Source: Amycolatopsis sp. cg9
GTDB lineage: Bacteria; Actinomycetota; Actinomycetes; Mycobacteriales; Pseudonocardiaceae
Reading direction: 5' to 3'
NCBI RefSeq assembly: GCF_041346945.1
Contig: NZ_CP166850.1
Location: 2,790,001-2,854,000 of the forward strand
Length of the DNA: 64,000 nucleotides
The translations under genes were made by a program, and so were the position numbers. Position 1 is the stretch's first letter. Every line of letters starts with the position of its first letter. Shown here piece by piece: positions 54,819 through 63,311 of this stretch. Under the pieces are notes generated by a model. The model searched no databases, was not told where the DNA came from, and saw only the letters and a list, made by a program, of their open reading frames with translations.

Positions 54819-55745
54819 TCACTGCTTGGTGCGGAACTGGGTGAGTGCGAGCTGCAGGGCTTGGGCGAACGCTCCGCCGATGGCGACGTCGTAGGTTTGG
54901 TGGAAGATCTCGGTCTCGAAGGAGTCGATGCAGAGAAAGCCGATGATCTCCAGATCGCGCTTGGTTCCGGTCGACACGTCACCGGCTCGACCGATGGGCC
55001 AGACTATCGTCGAGCGGTAGTCGAAATCTCCTGCTTCTATTGTCTTCTCGTCCCAGTGCGAGTTGCGGTACCCCTTGCTTATCGCAGCGACAAGGTCGTT
55101 GCAGAAGAACTTCGGCTCGTTGTGCAGGAAGATGTGCTTGAAATCCGTGTTGTCGCTGATCCTGTCCGGCCGGTTCGTCGGCTCCGGAGAGTTGTGGTCC
55201 CGGCACAACGTCGACACGGTGAGGTCGCCGGTGGGCCCGTCCGGCGCCGCAACCAGCTTGATCGAAGACCTGCAAGTGACTCCGGTGATCAGGGTGAAGG
55301 CCTCCGAAAAGTAACGGAGGGACTCCTGCAGGTGCAGTCGAAATGCCTCTGGCGAGGTGTCGCCCCGAAGGTGGTTCCAAGAAGCTTCGGCTACGCCAGC
55401 GTACGCTCTTCTGAGTGGAAGCATGGCAGGTCCGTACCGCATTTCGCGTTGTGCGGACTCTAGTTGGGTTTGGTATTTCTTCGCCTCGTCGAGGTAGTCG
55501 TCCTGATACTTTTTCACTTGGGCGACGTAGCGGTTCTCCTGCCGGATCATGAGAATGATCAGTGTCGTGCACAGGATGCAAACGTAGATCGACAGGATCA
55601 TGGCCGGTGTCGACAGCGGAGCACCGTTGAGGAAGGTGATGATCGATGCGATCGGAAAGATCAACCCGGTGAGCGCGGCGAGCCGGGCCATCGTCGACCA
55701 AAGGCGCGACTCCTGGTTGCCGAGCCAGTTCGGTACTCGGTTCAC
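54819..55745 (-). CDS. membrane protein with coiled coil and GAF-like domain
   Basis: A 308-aa protein; the GTG at 55745 is preceded by AGGAG at optimal spacing (an ATG at 55808 is an alternative). Two TM segments near the N-terminus (about 20-70) lead into a coiled coil (about 72-100). A C-terminal domain follows, with STIVWPIGRAGDV, IIGFLCIDSFET and IGGAFAQALQLALTQF, the pattern of the last strands and helix of a GAF domain. It resembles a sensor without an attached output domain. Its codon use is unlike that of neighbouring genes. Confidence 0.65.
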   Translation of the reverse strand: MNRVPNWLGNQESRLWSTMARLAALTGLIFPIASIITFLNGAPLSTPAMILSIYVCILCTTLIILMIRQENRYVAQVKKYQDDYLDEAKKYQTQLESAQREMRYGPAMLPLRRAYAGVAEASWNHLRGDTSPEAFRLHLQESLRYFSEAFTLITGVTCRSSIKLVAAPDGPTGDLTVSTLCRDHNSPEPTNRPDRISDNTDFKHIFLHNEPKFFCNDLVAAISKGYRNSHWDEKTIEAGDFDYRSTIVWPIGRAGDVSTGTKRDLEIIGFLCIDSFETEIFHQTYDVAIGGAFAQALQLALTQFRTKQ

Positions 55746-55923
55746 GAGCGGCTCCTGATGCGTTGTTCTCCCGGCGGTGTCGCTTCGAGATAAGTCGACT
55801 CCTGTCACTGCCGGGTTACACCATCACCGGGCAAAATTTTCCTGCTCGCGGTGTGTGACGAGCAGAACTCAGCAGGTTACCCCTCGGGGCCGGCTGCGAG
55901 TACCTCCGTTGGAGTCAACAGGC

Positions 55924-55941
55924 GCGGCCTAAGCCCAGCTC
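55924..55941 (+). repeat. right 18-bp direct repeat of islet
   Basis: Identical to 53991-54008. The patatin stop codon (55929-55931) lies inside it, and read in the other direction it encodes the same RPKPSSA ending as the DUF3592-like gene. Confidence 0.85.
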
Positions 55942-56768
55942 AGCGTGAGGGCGGCGCCCTGGGCTCGGCCCGCTTCGGCGGCCGGCGTCCGTGTCGACGG
56001 GTCCAGCGGGTTCTCGCCGATCGCCGCGATCGAGGCTTCGTCCGGGGTGATCAGCGCGACCTCCGCGCCCGCCGCGCGCAGCTCGGACAGCACCGTGGAC
56101 AGCGGCTTCTCCATCGGCAGCGGCGAGTCCAGGCCGAGCGGTGAAACGACCGTGACGCGGGTGCAGCCCGTCGCGTAGTCGGCGTTCTCGCCGGACCGGA
56201 CGCCGCCGTCGACGTAGCGGCGGCCGTCGATCGTCACCGCGGGCCAGACGCCCGGGACCGCGCAGCTCGCCGTCACCGCGTCGACCAGGGGCACCCCGGA
56301 CGCGCGGTCGAAGCGGCGGGGCTCGCCGGTTTCCGCGTCCACCGCCACGACCACCAGGCGCCGCTCCGGCCACTCGTGCACCGGCAGCCGCGCTGCGATC
56401 ACCGCGCGCCGGTCGGCTTCGGGCACCGTTTCGGCCGCCAGTGCCAGCCGGCCGACCGCGCGCCGGATCTCGGCGGGGTCCGTCGTGCCGGTGACCGCGC
56501 CGCCGAAGTCGGCGGCGAACTTCTCGAAGTCGATGTCGGCCGGGATCTCCGGCGCCTGGCGCGCCGGGTCGGCCTGGCGGGCGAACAGCTCGGCCAGCGG
56601 CAGCCCGCTGGTCACCTGCGCCGCGACCGCCGAACCCGCCGACGTCCCGACGATCAGATCGGCTCCGGTGAGGTCCTGCCCGTGCTCGGCGAGCCCGGTC
56701 AGCAACCCCGTCGTCCACGCGATCCCGGCGACCCCGCCGCCACCCAGCACCAACGCCTGTCCGCCCAT
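55929..56768 (-). CDS. patatin-like phospholipase
   Basis: A 279-aa patatin-family acyl hydrolase. The oxyanion loop is LVLGGGGVAG, the nucleophile elbow GTSAGS has S43, and the catalytic dyad Asp is D187 in YVDGGVRSG. It would hydrolyse acyl esters of phospholipids or related lipids in the cytosol. No signal peptide. Its 3' end lies in the right direct repeat of the islet. Confidence 0.88.
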   Translation of the reverse strand: MGGQALVLGGGGVAGIAWTTGLLTGLAEHGQDLTGADLIVGTSAGSAVAAQVTSGLPLAELFARQADPARQAPEIPADIDFEKFAADFGGAVTGTTDPAEIRRAVGRLALAAETVPEADRRAVIAARLPVHEWPERRLVVVAVDAETGEPRRFDRASGVPLVDAVTASCAVPGVWPAVTIDGRRYVDGGVRSGENADYATGCTRVTVVSPLGLDSPLPMEKPLSTVLSELRAAGAEVALITPDEASIAAIGENPLDPSTRTPAAEAGRAQGAALTLSWA

Positions 56769-56791
56769 GCCGACACCCTAGCGGCGCCGGA

Positions 56792-57073
56792 TCAGGGCCG
56801 GCGCAAGGCTTTCGCGGCGATCCGCGCCTGGACTTCGGGACGGCGCAACGGGGGCACGGTCGCCGGTGGCTGACGGCGTTCGGGCAGCTGTTCCAGCAGC
56901 CGCGTGGTGATCGCCGTGATCTCGGCGACCGCGGCTTCGAAGGGTTCGCGCGTGGCGTCCGAAAGCGACTGCACGCCGGTCACCTTGCGGACGTACTGGC
57001 GGGCCGCGGCCTCGATCTCCTCGCCCGTCGCGGCCGGCTGGAGCCCCCGGAGGGTGGTGATGTTTCGGCACAT
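56792..57073 (-). CDS. DUF2277 family protein
   Basis: A 93-aa protein starting MCRNITTLRGLQPAATGEEI and continuing AARQYVRKVTG, the conserved start of DUF2277. The Cys2-Arg-Asn start is invariant in the family. Function unknown. A Pro/Arg-rich tail follows. It lies upstream of the patatin gene on the same strand. Confidence 0.85.
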   Translation of the reverse strand: MCRNITTLRGLQPAATGEEIEAAARQYVRKVTGVQSLSDATREPFEAAVAEITAITTRLLEQLPERRQPPATVPPLRRPEVQARIAAKALRRP

Positions 57074-57175
57074 GCCGCCCAGGGTACGACTCTTCGGGGG
57101 CTTCGATCACACGGTCGGGTAGGCCCGGTCCCAGCTCGTTGACGCCCGAACCGCGCCTTGGGCAAGGTCGGAGCA

Positions 57176-58111
57176 GTGCCCCTCAGACCGTTCCGCTCCG
57201 CCCGCCCCGAACCCCCGGTCCTCGAAGCCGAGCCGCCGGAAACCCCGATCCCGGAACAGGCCTGGCCCCGTGTGCGGGCCGACGAGCTGGTCACCCTCGT
57301 GGCGCACGTCTTCGCCGCCCACGGTTTCCCCGAACCCCGCGCGCGCATCGCGGCGGAAGCGCTCTGCCACGGAGACCTGACCGGTTCGCCGGACACCGGG
57401 GTCGCCGACCTGACCCGCGTCCACTTGCCACTGCTGGAAAACGGGCTGGTCGTGCCGCACGCCCAGCCGTTGATGATCGCCGACCGCGGGGCCGCCGCGC
57501 TGATCGACTACCGCCGCGCGTCCGGGCTGTGGGCCGTCGGCGACGCGATGGACCGCGCGGTCACCCGGGCCGGCCGGTTCGGCGTCGGGCTGGTTTCGCT
57601 GCGCGGGATCGGGCCGTTCGGCCGCGCCGGGCACCACGCCGCGCGGGCGCTGCCGCACGCGATGATCGGGCTGGTGCTCGCCGCGGGCGGCGAACCGGGC
57701 CAGCCGGTGAACCCGCTCGGCATGGCCGCGCCCGGCGGCGCGTACCCCGAGTTCGTCTTCGACATGGACAAGCCGGGTTCCGAAGCCGCCGGGCTGACGC
57801 TGCTGGTCGAGGTGCTCGCCGGGGTGCTCTCCGGCGTCGCCGACCACGAGCACGACACCGGTCTGCTGGTGCTGGCCATCGCGCCGACGACCCTGCGCAG
57901 CGCCGACGGCTTCTACCGCGCCGCGAGCGCGTTGTTCGGGAGCATGCTCGGCTGGGAGGGCGGCGCGCCCATCCGCTACCCGGGCTGGCGCGAGGCCCAG
58001 CACCTGGAGCAGTGCCGCGCGCTCGGCGTCCCGCTGGCCGGGCCGGTGCGCCGGGAGCTGGACACGCTCGCCGCTTCGCTCGGCCTGCCACCCCTGACCA
58101 GCGTCGGCTGA
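57176..58111 (+). CDS. Ldh2/malate-dehydrogenase-like oxidoreductase
   Basis: A 311-aa protein (GTG start; a TTG at 57158 is alternative) of the NAD(P)-dependent malate/L-lactate/sulfolactate dehydrogenase family, unlike the Rossmann-fold LDH. Features: AAEALCHGDLTGSPDTGV (family: H.D.RGHxxHG), MDRAVTRAGRFGVGLVSLRG, and NPLGMAAPGG. The usual His pair of the first motif is partly replaced (GSPDTGV), so activity may differ. Substrate unknown. Confidence 0.72.
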   Translation: MPLRPFRSARPEPPVLEAEPPETPIPEQAWPRVRADELVTLVAHVFAAHGFPEPRARIAAEALCHGDLTGSPDTGVADLTRVHLPLLENGLVVPHAQPLMIADRGAAALIDYRRASGLWAVGDAMDRAVTRAGRFGVGLVSLRGIGPFGRAGHHAARALPHAMIGLVLAAGGEPGQPVNPLGMAAPGGAYPEFVFDMDKPGSEAAGLTLLVEVLAGVLSGVADHEHDTGLLVLAIAPTTLRSADGFYRAASALFGSMLGWEGGAPIRYPGWREAQHLEQCRALGVPLAGPVRRELDTLAASLGLPPLTSVG

Positions 58112-58131
58112 CCCCCGGCTTGGGTGCGGGC

Positions 58132-58356
58132 TCAGTGGACCAGGATGACCTTGCCGCGGTCGGGGCCCACGGCCACGACGTCGCCGTCGGTCAGCTGGCG
58201 GCCGCGGCGGGTCTCCACCTCGCCGTTGACGGTGACCTCCTCCGCGTCGATCAGGTCCTTGGCGTGGGAGCCGTCTTCGGCGAGGCCGGCCAGCTTGAGG
58301 AACTGGCCGAGCCGGATCGGCTCGCCGGTGATGGGTACGTCGACGGGATCGCTCAT
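58132..58356 (-). CDS. S4-domain RNA-binding protein (YbcJ-like)
   Basis: A 74-aa protein made almost entirely of one S4 domain: IRLGQFLKLAGLAEDGSHAK then EEVTVNGEVETRRGRQLTDG. Stand-alone S4 proteins bind structured RNA or ribosomal RNA. It is downstream of the serine protease gene by seven bases on the same strand. Confidence 0.88.
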   Translation of the reverse strand: MSDPVDVPITGEPIRLGQFLKLAGLAEDGSHAKDLIDAEEVTVNGEVETRRGRQLTDGDVVAVGPDRGKVILVH

Positions 58357-58363
58357 ACCCGCA

Positions 58364-59161
58364 TCATGCCCGGGCGGTCGTCTGCCGGTAGAGGGCCTGC
58401 ACGTCGGTGTCGAAGTAGCTCGAGTACGACGTGTCGGGGTCGTCGCCGCCGTACTCGAAGCCGCCGATGACGCCGATGACCGTGCCGAGCCGGGTCTTCG
58501 GGTCCTGGCCGGTGACCCACGGGCCGCCGCTGGTGCCGGTCGGGAAGCCCGCGCAGGCCACCTTCAGCTGGTAGGTGTCCTGCTGGCTGGTGGTGTTCTC
58601 GCAGACCGCGGGCACTTCGGAGTCGTCCGGGTAGCCGGTGAGCGTGATGGCCTGCTCGAACCCGGTGCCGGTGGCGAGGGTGTTCGCGCCGACCAGGCCC
58701 TCCAGGGTCTGCGTCGCGCCCGCCTGGTGCGCGGTCGCGAAGCCGACGTCGAGGTCCGGGTCCGACGACGCGCTCCACCCGGGCGCGACGAGCTCGTCGG
58801 ACACCGTCCAGAAGCCGAACGGCGCGACGCCGTCGTGGTAGCCGGGCGCGAAGGTGACGCCGGTGAGGTAGCCGCCGCCCTCGCCGTCGTGGATGCAGTG
58901 GGCCGCGGTCAGCAGCACGTCGCCCTGGTCGCTGTGCACGACGCTGGCCGTGCAGTAGTGCATGCCTTCGACGAACAGCGCGCCGACCGCCGGGCTCGAC
59001 ACCGCCGGCAGGTCGCGCGTCGATGCGGGCGCGGCCTCGACCGTGCCGGACGTGGTGGCGTCCGCGGACCGCGGCTGGTGGTCCACGAAGATCACGAACG
59101 CCGCGCCGAGCAGCAGGATCGCGGCCACGCTGAGCAGAACGGCCGTCCGCCGCACGCGCAT
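58364..59161 (-). CDS. membrane-anchored trypsin-like serine protease
   Basis: A 265-aa S1-type protease with an N-terminal TM or uncleaved signal (TAVLLSVAAILLLGAAFVIF). The triad is H88 (LLTAAHC), D138 (DPDLDVGFA) and S211 (GFPTGTSGGPW). Paired cysteines (C70-C89, C187-C203) probably form disulfides. It acts outside the membrane; the substrate is unknown. Confidence 0.88.
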   Translation of the reverse strand: MRVRRTAVLLSVAAILLLGAAFVIFVDHQPRSADATTSGTVEAAPASTRDLPAVSSPAVGALFVEGMHYCTASVVHSDQGDVLLTAAHCIHDGEGGGYLTGVTFAPGYHDGVAPFGFWTVSDELVAPGWSASSDPDLDVGFATAHQAGATQTLEGLVGANTLATGTGFEQAITLTGYPDDSEVPAVCENTTSQQDTYQLKVACAGFPTGTSGGPWVTGQDPKTRLGTVIGVIGGFEYGGDDPDTSYSSYFDTDVQALYRQTTARA

Positions 59162-59294
59162 CGCCTCCTCGTCCGTTCGTCCCGGCGTTCCGACCAGATC
59201 ACCATAAGGCGTCGCACCGACACAATCGGCGCACCCACAGCAAGCTCACAGCCGCTAGTATCCGTAACTCACGAGTAACACCCAGGGAGGGACC

Positions 59295-60110
59295 ATGAAG
59301 CGGTTCGGGGACAAGGTCGTGGTGATCACCGGGGCGGGCTCGGGGATCGGCCGCGCGCTGGCGCTGGAGTTCGCCCGGCGCGGTGCGCGCGTCGCGCTTT
59401 CCGACGTCAACGCCGACAACGCGGCGGAGACGGCGAAGCTGGCCGGCGACAACGCCCGCGCGTACACCCTCGACGTCGCCGACCGGGCCGCCGTGCTCGC
59501 CCACGCCGAGGAGGTCGTCAGCGACTTCGGTGGGGCGAACGTCATCGTGAACAACGCGGGCGTGGCCCTCGGCGCGACCGTCGAGGAAATGTCCTTCGAG
59601 GACTACGACTGGCTGATGGGCATCAACCTCGGCGGCGTCGTGAACGGCACGAAGGCGTTCCTGCCGCACCTCATCGCTTCCGGCGACGGGCACGTCGTCA
59701 ACATTTCCAGCGTGTTCGGTTTCGTCGGCGTGCCGACGCAGAGCGCGTACAACGCGGCGAAGTTCGCGGTCCGCGGGTTCACCGAAGCGCTGCGCGAAGA
59801 AATGCTGATCGCGCGCCACCCGGTCGCGGTGAGCTGCGTGCACCCGGGCGGGATCAAGACCAACATCGTGCGCAACGCGCGCAGCGACGCCGGCGACCAG
59901 GAGAAGGCCGCGCGCGGCTTCGAGCGGATCGCCCACACCACGCCGGAGAAGGCGGCGGAGACGATCCTCCGCGGGGTGGAACGGAAGTCCGCGCGGATCC
60001 TCATCGGACCGGACGCCTACGTCATCGACGCCATCCCACGCGTCCTCGGCTCCGCCTACCAACGTCCGCTGGCGGTGCTGGCCCGGCTCGGGCTGAAGCA
60101 GATGGAATGA
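59295..60110 (+). CDS. short-chain dehydrogenase/reductase
   Basis: A 271-aa classical SDR with the cofactor motif VITGAGSGIGRALA, NNAGVALG, Ser in NISSVFGFVG and the active pair YNAAKFAVRG. A C-terminal extension (ERKSARILIGPDAYVIDAIP) is typical of actinobacterial SDRs annotated as acetoin or fatty-acyl-type reductases. AGGGAGGGACC precedes the ATG. Substrate unknown. Confidence 0.82.
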   Translation: MKRFGDKVVVITGAGSGIGRALALEFARRGARVALSDVNADNAAETAKLAGDNARAYTLDVADRAAVLAHAEEVVSDFGGANVIVNNAGVALGATVEEMSFEDYDWLMGINLGGVVNGTKAFLPHLIASGDGHVVNISSVFGFVGVPTQSAYNAAKFAVRGFTEALREEMLIARHPVAVSCVHPGGIKTNIVRNARSDAGDQEKAARGFERIAHTTPEKAAETILRGVERKSARILIGPDAYVIDAIPRVLGSAYQRPLAVLARLGLKQME

Positions 60111-60201
60111 CGTTCACTCATTGGGGTTGCGTTTCTGACAGCGTCGTCCGAAATGGTCCAGAATGCGTGGGGTCCGCGAGCCACCCGCCCCGGAGGTCCC
60201 G

Positions 60202-60822
60202 ATGCTTCGCACCGCACCACGCAGTGCGACCCGTCCGTCCAGCGACCGCACCGCGGTCGAACTGCTGGATCGCACCGGCATCGTCGCGGCGAGCCTGCCC
60301 CGGCGCCGCCGCACCGACGACGACGTCGAAGCGAGCGAGCCGATCTACACCCGGCCGCCGGTGTGCGACCAGGACCTGCGGCCGAAGTCCGTGGTGATCC
60401 GGCGCCGCGCCCGCACGTGGCTGGGCAGCGGCGCCGCGGTGCTGCTCGTCGCGGCCGGGTGGCTGGGCGGCGGCCTGTTCACCGGCGGGTTGTTCTCGCC
60501 GGCCCCCGCCGACGACGTCGCCCAGCTCGACGCGCGCCCGGCCGTCGCGGCGGCTCCCGCACCCCAGCCGCCGGCCCCGCAGGCGCCGGCGGTCGCGCCG
60601 CCGCCGAAGACCGTGTTCGTGCCGGTGCCCGCGAAGCCGGCGCCGAGGCAGGTCCAGGCGCAGGCGAAACCGCAGCCCAAGAAGCCTTCGCAGGAAGAAG
60701 AGGCGCGGGTCGACCTGCCGTCGTCCACCACGCCGACCTCGACCACGAACCCCGTCCAGGCCTGGGTCGACGTCGCCGAAAGCATGATGCAGCACTACGG
60801 CGGCCAGGCGGGCGGCCGCTGA
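60202..60822 (+). CDS. Pro/Ala-rich single-pass membrane protein
   Basis: A 206-aa protein with GGAGG before the ATG. A basic cytoplasmic part (1-70) is followed by one TM segment (GSGAAVLLVAAGWLGGGLF, about 76-95). The remainder is a Pro/Ala/Lys/Gln-rich periplasmic stretch ending SMMQHYGGQAGGR. No catalytic motif. I cannot assign a role. Confidence 0.65.
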   Translation: MLRTAPRSATRPSSDRTAVELLDRTGIVAASLPRRRRTDDDVEASEPIYTRPPVCDQDLRPKSVVIRRRARTWLGSGAAVLLVAAGWLGGGLFTGGLFSPAPADDVAQLDARPAVAAAPAPQPPAPQAPAVAPPPKTVFVPVPAKPAPRQVQAQAKPQPKKPSQEEEARVDLPSSTTPTSTTNPVQAWVDVAESMMQHYGGQAGGR

Positions 60823-60830
60823 CTGCTTTC

Positions 60831-60875
60831 GGGGGTTCCGGGTGGCGGAGCCCCCGGCCCGGGGCGGAGCCCCGG
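60831..60875. terminator. tandem hairpins between convergent genes
   Basis: A nine-bp stem (60831-60839 with 60847-60855, one G-T pair) followed by a seven-bp stem (60859-60865 with 60869-60875), between the Pro-rich protein and the convergent response regulator. Confidence 0.55.
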
Positions 60876-60886
60876 ATGTCACCGCC

Positions 60887-61546
60887 TCAGGCGCCGGACC
60901 AGCGGTATTCGTGCTCGGGGCGCCCGGTGGCGCCGTAGCGCAGCCGCATCTGGACCGTCCCCGACTCCGCCAGCGCGGTCAGGTACCGCTGCGCCGTCGC
61001 CCGCGCCATGCCCAGCTCGCCCGCGACTTCGGCCGCCGACAACGGACGCCCCGCGAGCCGCAGCTGCTCGGAAACCAGGCGGGACGTCGCCGTCGACTGG
61101 CCCTTCGGCGCGGACGTCCGGTCCTGGTCGTGCAGCACCCGGTACGCGCGGTCGACGTCGTCCTGTGCGAAGGCCCGGTCCTCGGCGAGCAGACCGCGGA
61201 AGCGCGCGTACGACGTCAGCCGCTCCGCGAGCTGGCGGGTGGTGAACGGCTTGATCAGGTAGTTCAGCGCGCCGGCCCGGATCGCCGCGGCCACCGACGC
61301 GCTGTCGGTCGCCGCGGACAGCACGATCGTGTCCGTCTGCAGCTCGGGGAGCACCGCGAGACCGGACTCGTCGGGCAGGTAGACGTCGAGCAGGACCAGG
61401 TCCGGCGAGAGCTCGCGGACGCGGGCGCGCGCCTCGGCGGCGGTGTGCGCGGTGCCGACCACCGCGAAGCCGTCGACCTCCTCGACGAACCCGGCGTGCA
61501 CGCCGGCGACCCGGAAGTCGTCGTCGACGATGAGCGTGCGGATCAT
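60887..61546 (-). CDS. CitB/DctR-type response regulator
   Basis: A 219-aa regulator. The receiver domain has the acidic pocket D8-D10, phosphoacceptor D54 (LVLLDVYLPDESG) and K99 (YLIKPFTT). The C-terminal helix-turn-helix region (LSAAEVAGELGMARATAQRY) is the CitB/DpiA type. It overlaps the sensor-kinase stop by four bases. Targets are probably transport genes for a small anion; the divergent ABC operon is the nearest candidate. Confidence 0.9.
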   Translation of the reverse strand: MIRTLIVDDDFRVAGVHAGFVEEVDGFAVVGTAHTAAEARARVRELSPDLVLLDVYLPDESGLAVLPELQTDTIVLSAATDSASVAAAIRAGALNYLIKPFTTRQLAERLTSYARFRGLLAEDRAFAQDDVDRAYRVLHDQDRTSAPKGQSTATSRLVSEQLRLAGRPLSAAEVAGELGMARATAQRYLTALAESGTVQMRLRYGATGRPEHEYRWSGA

Positions 61547-63159
61547 CGGTCCTCCGTCAGCGTTCCGGGCAGCTTGGCGACGAACAGGGCACCTGTCTCG
61601 CCCGTACCGGGGTCGGCCAGCCAGACGTCGCCGCCGTGGGCGCGCGCGGCCTGCCGGGCGAGCGCCAGGCCGAGGCCGTGGCCGGGCGCGATCTTCGTCG
61701 AGACGCCTTCGTCGAACAACGTCCGCCGCAGGTCTTCCGGCACGCCGGGCCCACTGTCCACAACGGACACGTGCAGCGTGCCGCCCTCGGCCAGCAGGCT
61801 GATTTCCACCGTCGCGGGCCGTCGCGGGCCCATCCGCGCGGCGTGCAGGGCGTTGTCGACGAGGTTGCCGATCACGGTGTTCGCCGCGATCGGGTCGGTC
61901 ACCGCCGTGGGCACCCAGGTGTCGTCGGCGAGCTTGAGCGTGAGGCCCTTTTCCTGCGCCTGCTCGGTTTTCGCGACGAGCAGCGCCTGCAGGTACGGGT
62001 CGGCGACGGCGTCGCCCAGCTCGCTCGGCCGCGCCGACGGCGAGTCCGTCAGCGTCTGCAGGTACTCGACGGCCTCGGTGTGGTGGCCGAGCTGGAGCAG
62101 CCCGTAGAGCGTGTGCAGCCGGTTGGCGAACTCGTGCCGCTGCGCGCGCAGGCCGTCGGACAGCGCGCGGATGCCGTCGAGCTCGCGGGTGAGCGCGTCG
62201 AGGTCGGTGCGGTCGCGGAAGGTCAGCACCGTGCCGATCGGCCGGTCGTCCAGCCGGACCGCGCGCGAATTGACGACCAGCACGCGGTTCCCGGCCACGG
62301 CCAGGAGGTTGTCGACCGGCCGTCCTTCGCCGACGGCTTTGTGCAGCCGCGGGCTGAGTTCGAGCTCCGCCAGCGCCGCGCCGATCGGGAGCTCGGTGCC
62401 GAGCAGGCGTTCGGCCTCGTCGTTGCGGACCGAGACGCGGTTGGCCTCGTCCACGGCGAGCACGCCCTCGCCGATCCCGTGCAGCACGGCTTCGCGTTCG
62501 TAGAGCAGCTCGGTCAGTTCGTGCGGCTCGAGCCCGTGCGTGACGCGCCGCAGCCGCCGGTTCAGCAGGGCCGACGCGCCCGCGCCGAGCAGCAGCGCCC
62601 CGCCGGCGAACACGAGCGTGATCACCAGGAGCTGGTTGAAGTCGCCGGTCGGGTCGGCCACGTCGAAGCCGACGCTGACCTCGCCGACCACGCGCCGCCC
62701 CTGCCAGATCGGGGTCTTGCTGCGCACGGACAAGCCGAGCGTGCCGCTCTGCACCGCGCTGATCTCGTCCTGCCCGGCGAGCGCCCGCTCCGGCGACGTG
62801 CTCACCGGCTTGCCGATCTCGGAGCGCGTCGGGTGGGCGAGCCGGATGCCCTTGTCGTCGGTGATCACCACGAACAGGGCTTCGTTGACCTTCGTGACGG
62901 CGAGGACGCGGTCCTCGAGCGGGCCGCCGGGGACCTTAGCGGCGGCGTTCGCGATCACGACCGGGTCCGCCGCGACGGACTTCGCGATGGCCAGCGCGCG
63001 CAGCCCGTACTGGTCGGTGAGGGTGTTCCGCAGCAGAACGCTGACCAGCGCGACGCCGAGCCCGACGACCAGGGCCACCACGCCGATCTGCAGCAGCAGC
63101 ACCTGCCTGCTGAACCGCATCCGCGGGAAGAGCGCCCACTTTGGCATGGCTGGGAACAT
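61543..63159 (-). CDS. CitA/DcuS-type sensor histidine kinase
   Basis: A 538-aa membrane sensor. TM1 (VLLLQIGVVALVVGLGVALV) and TM2 (about 180-205) flank an extracytoplasmic PAS-like (PDC/CitA) domain containing LFVVITDDKGIRLAHP. A cytoplasmic PAS region, the H-box LRAQRHEFANRLHTLYGLLQ, N-box NLVDNALHAAR and G-boxes DSGPGV and GHGLGLALARQ follow. This layout is that of citrate/C4-dicarboxylate sensors. A second ATG at 63147 is an alternative start. Confidence 0.92.
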   Translation of the reverse strand: MFPAMPKWALFPRMRFSRQVLLLQIGVVALVVGLGVALVSVLLRNTLTDQYGLRALAIAKSVAADPVVIANAAAKVPGGPLEDRVLAVTKVNEALFVVITDDKGIRLAHPTRSEIGKPVSTSPERALAGQDEISAVQSGTLGLSVRSKTPIWQGRRVVGEVSVGFDVADPTGDFNQLLVITLVFAGGALLLGAGASALLNRRLRRVTHGLEPHELTELLYEREAVLHGIGEGVLAVDEANRVSVRNDEAERLLGTELPIGAALAELELSPRLHKAVGEGRPVDNLLAVAGNRVLVVNSRAVRLDDRPIGTVLTFRDRTDLDALTRELDGIRALSDGLRAQRHEFANRLHTLYGLLQLGHHTEAVEYLQTLTDSPSARPSELGDAVADPYLQALLVAKTEQAQEKGLTLKLADDTWVPTAVTDPIAANTVIGNLVDNALHAARMGPRRPATVEISLLAEGGTLHVSVVDSGPGVPEDLRRTLFDEGVSTKIAPGHGLGLALARQAARAHGGDVWLADPGTGETGALFVAKLPGTLTEDR

Positions 63160-63311
63160 ACCCCCAGGTCACGGCAGTGCGCTAAATGAGCAAATCATTC
63201 AGAACGCACAGCTCGCGCGGAGAACGTCGACAAGCTTCACCTCGAAGCAACGGCTGCTTAACGTCCCTTCCCAACGTGAGCCCCACCACGTGACGAAGGA
63301 GTCACCTCCCC
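63160..63311. promoter_or_regulatory. divergent region between sensor kinase and ABC operon
   Basis: These 152 bases contain an AT-richer patch (about 63181-63205) that could hold promoters for both units and a binding site for the response regulator. No certain operator is recognised. Confidence 0.35.

Larger units (their letters stand above)
53991..55941. mobile_element. putative inserted islet bounded by direct repeats
   Basis: About 1.9 kb of visibly lower GC and different codon use than either flank, holding a WH-motif protein, a 61-aa protein and a TM/GAF-like protein. It is bounded by 18-bp direct repeats that duplicate the 3' ends of the convergent DUF3592-like and patatin genes, an attL/attR-like arrangement. 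No integrase, transposase or terminal inverted repeat is visible, so if mobile it depends on functions in trans. Confidence 0.55.
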
